NCBI RefSeq assembly: GCF_030719295.1
Contig: NZ_CP120997.1
Location: 3,108,001-3,172,000, forward strand
DNA: 64,000 nucleotides
Source: Streptomyces sp. Mut1
GTDB taxonomy: Bacteria > Actinomycetota > Actinomycetes > Streptomycetales > Streptomycetaceae
Reading direction: 5' to 3'
Under the pieces are notes generated by a model. That model saw nothing but the letters and a program-made list of their open reading frames with translations, had not been told where the DNA came from and did not search any database. Of this stretch, positions 7,487-15,107 are shown in pieces; within the stretch, counting starts at the first letter, position 1; every line of letters begins with the position of its first letter. A program made the position numbers and the translations under genes.

Positions 7487-8497
7487 ATGTCAGAGCTGCC
7501 GAAGCGCAACGTCACCAGGCCCGTCAGCTCACGGCCGGTCAAGCCCCTTCGAAGCAACGACGCGGCGAACCTCGATTCCGCCCGCGCCGCACTGGCTCGC
7601 GCCATGGCGGCGCAGCGCGCCGAGAACGCCGAGAACGAGGCGGGCCGGAGCGCACCGGCGCGGGGCCCCGCGGACCCCGGCGCCGCGCAGCCGCCCGCGG
7701 AGTCGGCTCATGAGATATCACCGGCCGCCGCCCCTCGTCGCCGCCGGGCGTTCTCGCGACGGGCGCGAATCCTGGCCGCGGTGGTCGCGGTGGTGGCCGT
7801 TGCCGTCGTCGCGGGCGTGGCCGTTACGGCCGGCGGGGGCTCCGACGGCTCCAGCCGCCGGGCCGACGCGCCTGCCGAGGGTTCCGTACGACCCGACGCC
7901 GTGGAAGCCGGGGACCGTTCGCCACTGCCGGGGGCTTCGACGGCGGAGGGGTCGGCGTCCCCCGACGCCGCCCCGTCCGCCACCACCTCCTCGTCATCGA
8001 GCGCGGAGCCCAGGAGCACGCCCGGTCCGGGCAGGAGCACCGACCCCGCCGGGTCCGGGGCATCGTCGGAAGCGGACGGCACCGGGACGGACGGCGCCGG
8101 GAAACCGGCCACCGGCAAGGGCGGCGGTTCGAACGAGGTCCACGGATTCCCGCTGGCTGTCGAGGCGTCGGGCAAGTGCCTGACCGGCGCGGGCTCGGGG
8201 TCGCAGCTCGTGGCGTCCGCCTGCGACGGTTCGTCCGGCCAGTCCTGGAGTCCCGGTCCCGACGGCAGCCTGCGGCAGGGCGGACTCTGCGCGACGCTCA
8301 CCGGAACCGAGGACCGCACTCCGGTCGTCCTGAGCGGCTGCACCGGGGCTTCCGCGCAGCGCGTCAGCCTTTCCGGTACGGCGCTGCTGTCCGCGTCCAC
8401 CGGCAAGTGCCTGGATCTCTTCGGAGGGGCGAGCGGCTCGCAGATCGTGCTCTGGGAGTGCAACGGCCGTGACAACCAGCGCTGGCACGCCGCCTGA
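7487..8497 (+). CDS. membrane-anchored ricin-type beta-trefoil lectin protein
   Basis: The ATG at 7487 has AAGGAG 9 bases upstream and gives 336 residues. Residues 1-94 are a positively charged cytosolic region ending RRRRAFSRRAR; a single hydrophobic segment (about 95-116, LAAVVAVVAVAVVAGVAV) anchors it. Residues 117-210 are a Ser/Gly/Pro/Asp linker, and 215-336 are a ricin B-type lectin module with QSW, QRV and QRW remnants of the QxW repeats and paired cysteines. The topology puts the lectin outside the cell, where it would bind a cell-wall or environmental glycan. The long cytosolic tail is unusual for simple secreted lectins. No catalytic domain is present. Confidence 0.82.
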   Translation: MSELPKRNVTRPVSSRPVKPLRSNDAANLDSARAALARAMAAQRAENAENEAGRSAPARGPADPGAAQPPAESAHEISPAAAPRRRRAFSRRARILAAVVAVVAVAVVAGVAVTAGGGSDGSSRRADAPAEGSVRPDAVEAGDRSPLPGASTAEGSASPDAAPSATTSSSSSAEPRSTPGPGRSTDPAGSGASSEADGTGTDGAGKPATGKGGGSNEVHGFPLAVEASGKCLTGAGSGSQLVASACDGSSGQSWSPGPDGSLRQGGLCATLTGTEDRTPVVLSGCTGASAQRVSLSGTALLSASTGKCLDLFGGASGSQIVLWECNGRDNQRWHAA

Positions 8498-8687
8498 CTG
8501 CCGCGTGAGCACCGCTGAGCCCCCTACCCCGCCATCTCGACGTCGGAGTCGTCGGAGTCGTCGGACTCGGATCCGTACTGCTGGTTCCCGTCAGCCCGGT
8601 GTCCGCCGTTGCCCAGTAGCCGCCGCGTCCCGTCCGGAAGGCCGGCTCATGCACTTCTTGTCTTCGAGCGGGACTCCGGATCGCGGG

Positions 8688-9995
8688 TCATGCGCTTTTC
8701 ATGGGATCCGGTGCGTACCGCCAGAAGGCCGGTACCGCGAGGGCGAGGACCACGACGGCAACGACTACGAGCAGTCCCCCGCCGAACGTGGCCGAGCGCG
8801 CGCCCGCCACCTCGCCCACCGTGCCGTGCAGGAGGTCGGCGAGGCGTGGGCCGCCCGCGACGACGACCGTGAAGACGCCCTGTGTCCGGCCGCGCATCTC
8901 GTCCGTGGCCTCGGACTGGAGAATGACGCCGCGGAACACCATGGAGATCATGTCGGCGGCTCCCGCGAGCGCGAGCATGAGGGCCGCGAGCCACAGCGAG
9001 TGCGCGAGGCCGAGACCCGCGACGGCGAGGCCCCACCCGACGATCGAGAGAACGACCATCATGCCGTGCCTGCGGATGTGTGAGTAGAGCCCCGAGAAGA
9101 CGCCGCACAACAGTGCGCCGACGGGCAGCGCCGCGTAGAGCACGCCGAGCGCGGCGTCGCCGCCGAAGTACGAGTGCGCCATCTCGGGGAAGAGGGCGCG
9201 TGGCATCCCGAGCACCATCGCGGCGATGTCGGCGAGGAAGGAGACGAGAAGGAGCTTGCGCGGCCAGAGGTAGCGGAAGCCGTCGAAGATGTCCGTGAGC
9301 CGGGCGCGGCGCGCGGTGACCTTGAGCGGCGGAAGCGGCGGCAGCTTCCACACCGCCCGCAGCGTGATGACGAGCGCGAGCGTGTCTATGAGGTAGAGCG
9401 TCGAGATGCCGAGGACGGGGGCGAGCGCCCCTGCGAGCAGCGGGCCGAGGATCTGTCCGAACTGCGCGACGGTGGAGGTGAGCGCGGTCGCGGCGGGGAG
9501 TTGCGCCTCGGGGACGAGGCGTGCGACGGAGGCGGTGCGGGTCGGGGAGTTGATGCCGAAGAGGGCCTGTTGGAAGGCGAGCAGGACGAAGAGCACTGTG
9601 ACGGACTGCATCCCGAGGGCGGCCTGCACCCAGAAGAGGAGCGAGGTAACAGCGATGCCGGCGTTGCTGAAGAGCAGCAGCGTGCGGCGGTCACGCAGGT
9701 CGGCGATGGCACCGCCCCACAGTGCGAAGACGATGAGCGGCACGAGTGCCACGGCTCCGGCGACGCCGACGAGGGCGGAGGATCCCGTGTCTTCGTAGAT
9801 CTGGAGCGGGACGGCGACTGCGGTGAGCTGGCTGCCGATCGCGGTGACGACGGTGGAGGACCACAAGCGGCGGAAGGGCTTGATCCGCAGCGGCGTGGTG
9901 TCGACGGTGAAGCGTCTGCGGCGCTGGGCGGTGTCGGGGGGCGCGGACTCGGGGTCCTCGGTCTTCGCGGTGGGCTGGGGGGCACTGTCGGCCAC
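8688..9995 (-). CDS. MFS exporter (EntS/MFS_3-like)
   Basis: From the GTG at 9995 (CGGAG 6 bases upstream) the product is 435 residues; an alternative start at 10061 adds 22. Twelve hydrophobic helices follow a short N-terminal tail. RLWSSTVVTAIGSQLTAVAVPLQIYEDTGSS and the loop motif GGAIADLRDRRTLLL are typical of the EntS-like exporter group, which exports siderophores or drugs. The substrate is unknown. The gene stands alone with its own well-formed promoter (10174-10202), an operator-like repeat and a roughly 170-base leader that contains a possible small upstream ORF. Confidence 0.85.
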   Translation of the reverse strand: MADSAPQPTAKTEDPESAPPDTAQRRRRFTVDTTPLRIKPFRRLWSSTVVTAIGSQLTAVAVPLQIYEDTGSSALVGVAGAVALVPLIVFALWGGAIADLRDRRTLLLFSNAGIAVTSLLFWVQAALGMQSVTVLFVLLAFQQALFGINSPTRTASVARLVPEAQLPAATALTSTVAQFGQILGPLLAGALAPVLGISTLYLIDTLALVITLRAVWKLPPLPPLKVTARRARLTDIFDGFRYLWPRKLLLVSFLADIAAMVLGMPRALFPEMAHSYFGGDAALGVLYAALPVGALLCGVFSGLYSHIRRHGMMVVLSIVGWGLAVAGLGLAHSLWLAALMLALAGAADMISMVFRGVILQSEATDEMRGRTQGVFTVVVAGGPRLADLLHGTVGEVAGARSATFGGGLLVVVAVVVLALAVPAFWRYAPDPMKSA

Positions 9996-10101
9996 CGGGG
10001 GCTCCGATTCCCGGCAGGAAACGGCCCTCGTACATCGACGCGCCGCCCCCTGCCGTGTCATTCCGGGCAGAAAGGTGTGACGCGTTGATTGACGTTAACG
10101 C

Positions 10102-10167
10102 CTACGGTCGCGGGTCCCGGCGCGGGAGATTCCTTTGGGGATCTCCGTCAAGGCGCATGAGCCGCAC
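10102..10167 (-). CDS. possible leaderless upstream ORF (21 codons) before the MFS exporter
   Basis: A GTG at 10167 coincides with the transcription start expected from the -10 box at 10174-10179. The frame encodes 21 residues beginning MRLMRLDGDPQRNLPRR. A 6-bp hairpin (GGAGAT/ATCTCC, stems at 10125-10130 and 10141-10146) lies inside it, and a second pairing (CGGCAGG/CCTGCCG) is possible just before the exporter ribosome site. This could be a translation-sensing leader. The evidence is positional only. Confidence 0.35.
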   Translation of the reverse strand: MRLMRLDGDPQRNLPRRDPRP

Positions 10168-10173
10168 GGTGCG

Positions 10174-10213
10174 AATTTAGCCGGGCGCGAGAGACCGGTC
10201 AACCTGAGGTTGA
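10174..10213 (-). promoter_or_regulatory. promoter of the MFS exporter with overlapping operator-like repeat
   Basis: On the minus strand TTGACC (10197-10202) and TAAATT (10174-10179) are spaced by exactly 17 bases, a very good vegetative promoter. The inverted repeat TCAACCT-C-AGGTTGA (10199-10213) overlaps the -35 box, a placement typical of a repressor site. The regulator is not evident nearby. Confidence 0.6.
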
Positions 10214-10437
10214 TGTCGGGGCGGTCACAGGAGTCCCGTGATGGCCTGACCGCCCGCGGCAAGTCAGAACAGCAACTCTTCATGCATGCACGGCCGGCAG
10301 AGCCGGATCCCAGACCCACGAGAGCAAAGCGGGGTGACCCTGGAGGAGTCGGTCGTAGGGTGACGTCCATCTCCGGCTGAGGCTGAGGCAAGGGCGGTCG
10401 TCGGGGCCCGCCGAGGCGGCCCCCCGGGCAGCGCGAA

Positions 10438-10470
10438 GGGGCGCGCCCGGTGGTGGTCCGGGCGCGCCCC
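10438..10470 (-). terminator. terminator downstream of the small charged protein gene
   Basis: GGGGCGCGCCCGG and CCGGGCGCGCCCC form a perfect 13-bp stem with a 7-base loop, 28 bases beyond the stop codon at 10498. Confidence 0.8.
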
Positions 10471-10497
10471 TCGGCGCGTATGGCAGCCGTCGACCGG

Positions 10498-10698
10498 TCA
10501 GCGGTCGAAGCGCTCCCGCATGTCGTCCGCAGCGCCCTGCGCACGGTCGCGGCCCTGCTCCGCCGTGTTGCGGGCCTTGTCGCGGCCCTCGCCGCCCTTG
10601 CGGTCCTTCGACTGCTTCTGGCCCTGGTCCTGCGCCGCGCTCTTCGCCTGGTCGGCGAGGTCCTTGGCCTTGTCCTTGAACTGGTCGGCGATGCCCAT
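10498..10698 (-). CDS. small highly charged CsbD/LEA-like stress protein
   Basis: The ATG at 10698 follows GGAGTGAACAGC, giving 66 residues. The sequence is almost entirely polar and helix-forming: repeated DKAKDLADQAKSA, KARNTAEQGRDRAQ blocks with no hydrophobic core. This composition fits the CsbD-like, LEA-like or MT0933-type small stress proteins that are often induced by stress. It stands alone with a strong terminator. The exact family is uncertain because low-complexity proteins match several. Confidence 0.72.
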   Translation of the reverse strand: MGIADQFKDKAKDLADQAKSAAQDQGQKQSKDRKGGEGRDKARNTAEQGRDRAQGAADDMRERFDR

Positions 10699-10784
10699 GC
10701 TGTTCACTCCTATGTGGTGCGTGGGGGACGGCCCCGGTGGGGCCTCGACCAGATTCACATGGCCGCCCACGCTCCGCATGTCGA

Positions 10785-11678
10785 TCAGTTACGCTGCGTA
10801 CGCGCCGAGCGTTCGTCCTGGTCAGCGGCGCCGCCCGCGCCGACGAGGCCCTTGCTGACGCCTTCCAGGCGGGGGCCGAAGCGGCGCATCTCGCGCTGGC
10901 CGACGACGCCGATGAGGGTCGGCAGGTAGCCGCGTACGGACTGCATGCCGCGCAGCCACCACTGGGCGTAGACATGGGCGGAGCGGCGCTCGATGCCGGC
11001 GACGATGCGGTCGACGGCGGGGCCGAGCGGGTACGTGCGGTTGGCCGGCCAGGGCAGCCGCTTGCGCAGGTCGCGCATGACGTCGTCCTCGTCGGCGCCG
11101 CGGACCATGTCGGTGTCGGTCCAGGAGAGGTAGCCGACGCCGACCTTCACGCCCCGGTAGCCGACCTCGGCGCGGAGGCTGTGGGCGAAGGCCTCGACGC
11201 CCGATTTGGAGGCGCAGTAGGCGCTCATCATCGGGGCCGGGGTTATCGCGGCGAGGGAGGCGATCTGGAGGAAGTAGCCGCGGCTCTCCATGAGTACGGG
11301 CAGGAAGGCGCGGGCGGTGACGGCGCCGCCGATGAGGTTGACCTCGATGACCCGGCGCCAGGCGACGGGGTCGGAGTCGATGAGGGGGCCGCCGGTGGCG
11401 ACGCCCGCGTTGGCGACGACGATGTCGACCTTGCCGAAGCGGGCCTTGACCTCCTGGGCGACGCGGGCCATGGCCTCGTGGTCGGTGACGTCGGCGTGCC
11501 AGTGGTCGCTTTCGCCGTGGAGGCGTTCGGAGACCTTCTTCAGCTCGTCCGGTTCGAGGCCGACGAGGGCGAGGATCGCGCCGCGGGCCGAGAGCTTGCG
11601 GGCGAGCAGTTCGCCGACGCCGCGGGCGGCTCCGGTGACGACGACGACCTGTCCTTCGAGAATTCCCCTGCCGCTCAT
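10785..11678 (-). CDS. short-chain dehydrogenase/reductase
   Basis: A 297-residue classical SDR with the nucleotide-binding TGAARGVG (15-22), NAG (90-92), the catalytic Ser near 141 and Y154-x3-K158 in SAYCASK. The long C-terminal part after 230 (YAQWWLRGMQSVRG) resembles SDRs linked to flavin monooxygenases. It is the last gene of a three-gene operon, with a 4-base ATGA overlap with the hydrolase gene. By context it could oxidise an alcohol to the ketone that feeds the monooxygenase. The substrate is unknown. Confidence 0.88.
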   Translation of the reverse strand: MSGRGILEGQVVVVTGAARGVGELLARKLSARGAILALVGLEPDELKKVSERLHGESDHWHADVTDHEAMARVAQEVKARFGKVDIVVANAGVATGGPLIDSDPVAWRRVIEVNLIGGAVTARAFLPVLMESRGYFLQIASLAAITPAPMMSAYCASKSGVEAFAHSLRAEVGYRGVKVGVGYLSWTDTDMVRGADEDDVMRDLRKRLPWPANRTYPLGPAVDRIVAGIERRSAHVYAQWWLRGMQSVRGYLPTLIGVVGQREMRRFGPRLEGVSKGLVGAGGAADQDERSARTQRN

Positions 11679-12625
11679 GCGACCTCCTCCTTGCCCTCGG
11701 CGTCTGTGGTGTCCCGTTCCGGCAGAACCGGGAGGTATGCGGTCACCAGTTCCCGTATCTTCGCCGTGACCACCTCCGGAGCCTCCACCGGAGTCATATG
11801 GCCCATGCCCGCCAGCTCGGTCAGCCCCAGGCAGTCGGGCAGCGCCGCCGCGATGGCGCGGGCGTGGACGGGCGGCGTGAGCCGGTCCTCCGTGCCCGCG
11901 ACGACCGCGGTGGGTACGCGCAGTTCCCGTACGCCCTCGTCCAGATCCAGGTCGGCGAGGACGTGGCCCCAGGCCACCCGGGGTTTGCGGGGGCACTCGT
12001 GCACGATGCGGGCGCAGGTGTCGACCCGATCGGGGGCCGAACCGGCCCCCATTGTCCCGTACTTGAGTATCCGGCGGGACACCGGTGTGACCGGTCCGAG
12101 GGGGGCGCGGGCGCCGAGTACAGCGCGGGTGAGGCGGGTGCGGACGGCGCCGGGGCGCATCGGTACGACGCGGGACTCGGCGAGGAGGCGGGAGCTGCCG
12201 GTGCTGCACAGGAGGACGGCGGCGGCGTGCTCGCGGAGCCCGGGGCGGCGGGAGGCGGACATGATGGTCATGCCGCCCATGGAGTGTCCGGCGAGTACCG
12301 CCTTCTCGCCGGGGGCGAGGGTGGCGGCGAGTACCGCTTCGAGGTCGTCGGCGAGGGCGTCGGTGCTGTAGCCGTCGCGGGCGGCGGCGGGTGAGGTGCC
12401 GTGGCCGCGCTGGTCGTAGGCGATGACGCGGTGGTCGACGGCGAGGTCCTTGATCTGGGCGTCCCAGAAGTGGGTGTTGCAGGTCCAGCCGTGGGAGAGG
12501 ACGACGGCGGGTGCGCCGTCCTGGCCGTGGATCTCGACGTGTATGCGGGAGCCGTCGGCGGACACGGCGAGGAGTTCGCGGGCGGGCACGGGACGGCGTC
12601 CGGCGGCCGGGAGGGGCCGGCTCAT
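11675..12625 (-). CDS. alpha/beta hydrolase
   Basis: This 316-residue protein shows a complete alpha/beta hydrolase set: HGW oxyanion region near 45, DQRGHG at 71-76, the nucleophile elbow GHSMGG with S115, an acid in GTEDRLTP and a late catalytic His in GMGHMTP. It overlaps both neighbours by 4 bases (ATGA). Lying between a Baeyer-Villiger-type monooxygenase and an SDR, it is well placed to hydrolyse the ester or lactone made by the former. That role is inference; an ordinary esterase role is equally compatible with the motifs. Confidence 0.88.
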   Translation of the reverse strand: MSRPLPAAGRRPVPARELLAVSADGSRIHVEIHGQDGAPAVVLSHGWTCNTHFWDAQIKDLAVDHRVIAYDQRGHGTSPAAARDGYSTDALADDLEAVLAATLAPGEKAVLAGHSMGGMTIMSASRRPGLREHAAAVLLCSTGSSRLLAESRVVPMRPGAVRTRLTRAVLGARAPLGPVTPVSRRILKYGTMGAGSAPDRVDTCARIVHECPRKPRVAWGHVLADLDLDEGVRELRVPTAVVAGTEDRLTPPVHARAIAAALPDCLGLTELAGMGHMTPVEAPEVVTAKIRELVTAYLPVLPERDTTDAEGKEEVA

Positions 12626-14148
12626 CGGGCCACCTCCTCGGCGAGGGCCTCGCCGGCCTTGCGCTGCGCGGGTACGGGCGTCCGCAGGACCTGGTACTCG
12701 GAGACGTCCACGTCGCGGGTGACCTTGCGGAACTCGGTGGTGGTGCCGGGCCAGACGGTGGTGTTGCGGCCGTTGGCGTCCAGGTACCAGCTGTTGCAGC
12801 CGCCGGTGTTCCAGACGGTGCGCTTCATGCGGTCCTGGACGCGGCGGTTCCAGGCGCTGACGGCGGAGGGGCGGGCGTCGAGGGCGACCTTGCCGCCGAG
12901 GACGTCCAACTGGCGCAGGTAGTCGGCCATGTAGTTCAGCTGGGCCTCGATCATGAGGATCATCGAGGAGTTCCCGAGGCCGGTGTTGGGGCCGATGATG
13001 GTCATCCAGTTGGGGAAGCCGGCCGCGCTCGCGCCGCGCAGCGCCTGCATGCCGTCCTTCCAGGACTCGGCGAGCGTGATGCCGTCGGCGCCGACGACGC
13101 GCTCGGCGATCGGCATGTCGGTGACGTGGAAGCCGGTGCCGAAGATGATCGCGTCGACCTCGGTCTCCGTACCGTCCGAGGCGACGACCGTCGAGCCGCG
13201 CACCTCGGCGAGGCCGGAGGCGACGACGTCGACGTTGGGCTGGGCGAGGGCGGGGTAGTACGTGCTCGACAGCAGGATGCGCTTGCAGCCGATGCGGTAC
13301 GAGGGGGTGAGCTTGGCGCGCAGGGCGGGGTCCTTGATGGCGCGGGCCATGTTGGACTTGGCTATCCGCTCGACCAGGCCGAGCTGGTCGGGGTGCTTGG
13401 TGAAGGCGCTGACCTGGAGTTCGCGGATGCCCCAGAGCAGGCCGCGGCGGGCGGTGCCGGTGGCGGGGACGGCGCGGTGCAGCCAGCGCTCGGCGCCGCT
13501 GATCTCGCGGTCCATGCGGGGCATGACCCAGGGCGGGGTGCGCTGGAAGAGGGTGAGTTTGCCGGCCTTCGGCTGGATCGCGGGGACGATCTGGATGGCG
13601 GAGGCGCCGGTTCCGATCATCGCGACGCGCTTGCCGGTGAGGTCGGCCTCGTGGTCCCAGCGGGCGGAGTGGAAGACCTTGCCGGGGAAGTCGGCGAGCC
13701 CGGGGATGTCGGGCGTCTTGGGGTCGGAGAGCGGGCCGGTCGCGGAGACGACGACGTCGGCGACGACGGTGGTGCCGCCCGCGCTGTCGATGACCCAGTG
13801 CAGCTCGTCGTTGTCCCAGCGCATCCGCGTCACCTCGTGATCGAGGCGCAGGTGCGGGCGGAGCCCGAAGGTGTCGGCGACGTGCTCCAGGTAGGCGCGG
13901 ATGTGCTCCTGCCCGGAGAAGGTGCGCGGCCAGTCGGGGTTGGGGGCGAACGAGAAGGAGTAGAGGTGGGACGGTACGTCGCAGGCGCAGCCGGGATAGC
14001 TGTTGTCGCGCCAGGTGCCGCCGACCGAACCGGCCCGCTCCAGGATCACGAAATCGGTGATGCCTTCGCGGCGCAGCCGGACCGCCGCCCCGAGGCCCCC
14101 GAATCCGCTTCCGATCACCGCCACGCGTACATGCTCGTGCTGGGCCAT
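12622..14148 (-). CDS. flavin-containing Baeyer-Villiger-type monooxygenase
   Basis: A 508-residue enzyme with an FAD Rossmann motif GSGFGG (13-18), a second nucleotide-binding motif GTGASA (178-183), and between them the Baeyer-Villiger fingerprint FxGxxxHxxxW (FPGKVFHSARW, 153-163). The family inserts oxygen next to a ketone using NADPH and O2. It leads the operon monooxygenase-hydrolase-SDR, with a MerR-family gene reading the other way from 14310. GGGAGGCGGCAGC precedes the ATG. A near-by inverted repeat at 14181-14198 could be its operator. The ketone substrate is not evident. Confidence 0.9.
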   Translation of the reverse strand: MAQHEHVRVAVIGSGFGGLGAAVRLRREGITDFVILERAGSVGGTWRDNSYPGCACDVPSHLYSFSFAPNPDWPRTFSGQEHIRAYLEHVADTFGLRPHLRLDHEVTRMRWDNDELHWVIDSAGGTTVVADVVVSATGPLSDPKTPDIPGLADFPGKVFHSARWDHEADLTGKRVAMIGTGASAIQIVPAIQPKAGKLTLFQRTPPWVMPRMDREISGAERWLHRAVPATGTARRGLLWGIRELQVSAFTKHPDQLGLVERIAKSNMARAIKDPALRAKLTPSYRIGCKRILLSSTYYPALAQPNVDVVASGLAEVRGSTVVASDGTETEVDAIIFGTGFHVTDMPIAERVVGADGITLAESWKDGMQALRGASAAGFPNWMTIIGPNTGLGNSSMILMIEAQLNYMADYLRQLDVLGGKVALDARPSAVSAWNRRVQDRMKRTVWNTGGCNSWYLDANGRNTTVWPGTTTEFRKVTRDVDVSEYQVLRTPVPAQRKAGEALAEEVAR

Positions 14149-14180
14149 GCTGCCGCCTCCCGCGGTACGTCACACGACTC

Positions 14181-14198
14181 TGCCAGCAATCACTGGCA
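14181..14198. promoter_or_regulatory. operator-like inverted repeat between monooxygenase and MerR genes
   Basis: TGCCAG-CAATCA-CTGGCA is a perfect 6-bp inverted repeat in the 161-base divergent region, 33 bases upstream of the monooxygenase ATG. The obvious candidate to bind is the divergent MerR-family regulator. Confidence 0.5.
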
Positions 14199-14309
14199 TT
14201 GTTGGGAGGGTAGAGCAGCTTCGTACCGATGGGTAGGGGGCGGACGCGGGAAAGTTACCGGCGGTACAACACGCTCCTCCCGTACCGGGGCGGCCGGTAG
14301 GGTGCGGGG

Positions 14310-14975
14310 GTGGCAGAAGGAAGCGAGCACCGCGAGTACCGCATGGAGGAGCTGGCCAAGGAAGCCGGCATCCCCGTACGGACCCTGCGTTTCTACCGGG
14401 AGCGCGGCCTGATCTCCCCGCCCCGCCGCGAGGGCCGCATCGCCTGGTACGACGACCACCACCTGGCCCGCCTGCGCACGATCACCGGACTCCTGGAGCG
14501 CGGCCACACCCTGACCGGCATCGCCGACCTGGCCCGCACCTTCGAGAGCGGGCGCGATGTGGCGGAGGTCCTGGGCCTGGGCGAGCCGACCGAGGAGGTC
14601 CCGGTCCGGCTCACGCCCGAGCAGCTGGCGGACTACTTCCAGGACGAGTCGACCCCGGAGAACCTGGCGACCGCCCTGGAGCTGGGCTACCTCGGCACGG
14701 ACGGCGAGGAGATCGTCCACATCAGCCGCCGCCTGCTGGAGGTATCGGCCGAGCTGGTACGGGAAGGCGTCCCGCTCGCCTCGGTCCTGGCCACCGGACG
14801 CCACGTCCGCGAGCACGCGGAGGCACTGGCCGACCTCTTCGTCACGGTGCTCCGCGCCTACAGCACGGAGCCCGAACCACCCCAACTCCGCCCGCTGGCC
14901 CGCGCGGTGATGGACGCGGAACTGTCGATGGCCCTGGACCGGCGACTGCGGCGGGAGCAGCAGCCGGAGGCGTAG
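14310..14975 (+). CDS. MerR family regulator
   Basis: A 221-residue protein with a MerR winged helix-turn-helix at residues 11-80 (RMEELAKEAGIPVRTLRFYRERGL, IAWYDDHHLARL), then a connecting helix and a 130-residue C-terminal effector region without the cysteines of metal-sensing members. It starts with GTG at 14310. It is divergent from the monooxygenase operon and is the likely local regulator, perhaps sensing an organic substrate. The stop codon lies inside the first unit of a tandem repeat (14966-15107). Confidence 0.88.
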   Translation: MAEGSEHREYRMEELAKEAGIPVRTLRFYRERGLISPPRREGRIAWYDDHHLARLRTITGLLERGHTLTGIADLARTFESGRDVAEVLGLGEPTEEVPVRLTPEQLADYFQDESTPENLATALELGYLGTDGEEIVHISRRLLEVSAELVREGVPLASVLATGRHVREHAEALADLFVTVLRAYSTEPEPPQLRPLARAVMDAELSMALDRRLRREQQPEA

Positions 14976-15107
14976 GCAGGGGACGGGGGCGGCACCGGGA
15001 GGCGTCGGGGACGGGGGCGGCGCCGGGAGGCGTCGGGGACGGGAACAGCAGCCGGAGTCGCAGGGGACGGGGCCGGCAGCCGGAGGCGTAGGGGACGGGG
15101 GCGGCAC
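14966..15107. repeat. five imperfect ~28-bp tandem repeats
   Basis: Five copies of a unit of the form GGAGGCGTnGGGGACGGGGGC followed by GGCAnCC fill the 132 bases between the MerR stop and the next start codon. The first copy contains the last codons and stop of the MerR gene and the last runs up to the ATG at 15108. No gene fits here; the repeats provide several purine-rich ribosome-site-like stretches. Confidence 0.8.

Noticed and set aside
8531..8650. Minus-strand frame ending in an acidic GSESDDSDDSDVEMAG-like tail downstream of the MFS exporter
   Set aside because: It reads like a natural protein end, but it has no start codon after the preceding stop. The acidic part comes from a GTCGGAGTC microrepeat.
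10199..10213. SoxR-type box interpretation of TCAACCT-C-AGGTTGA
   Set aside because: It has MerR-family symmetry, but it overlaps the -35 box and does not sit in an elongated spacer, and the arm sequence differs from the SoxR consensus.
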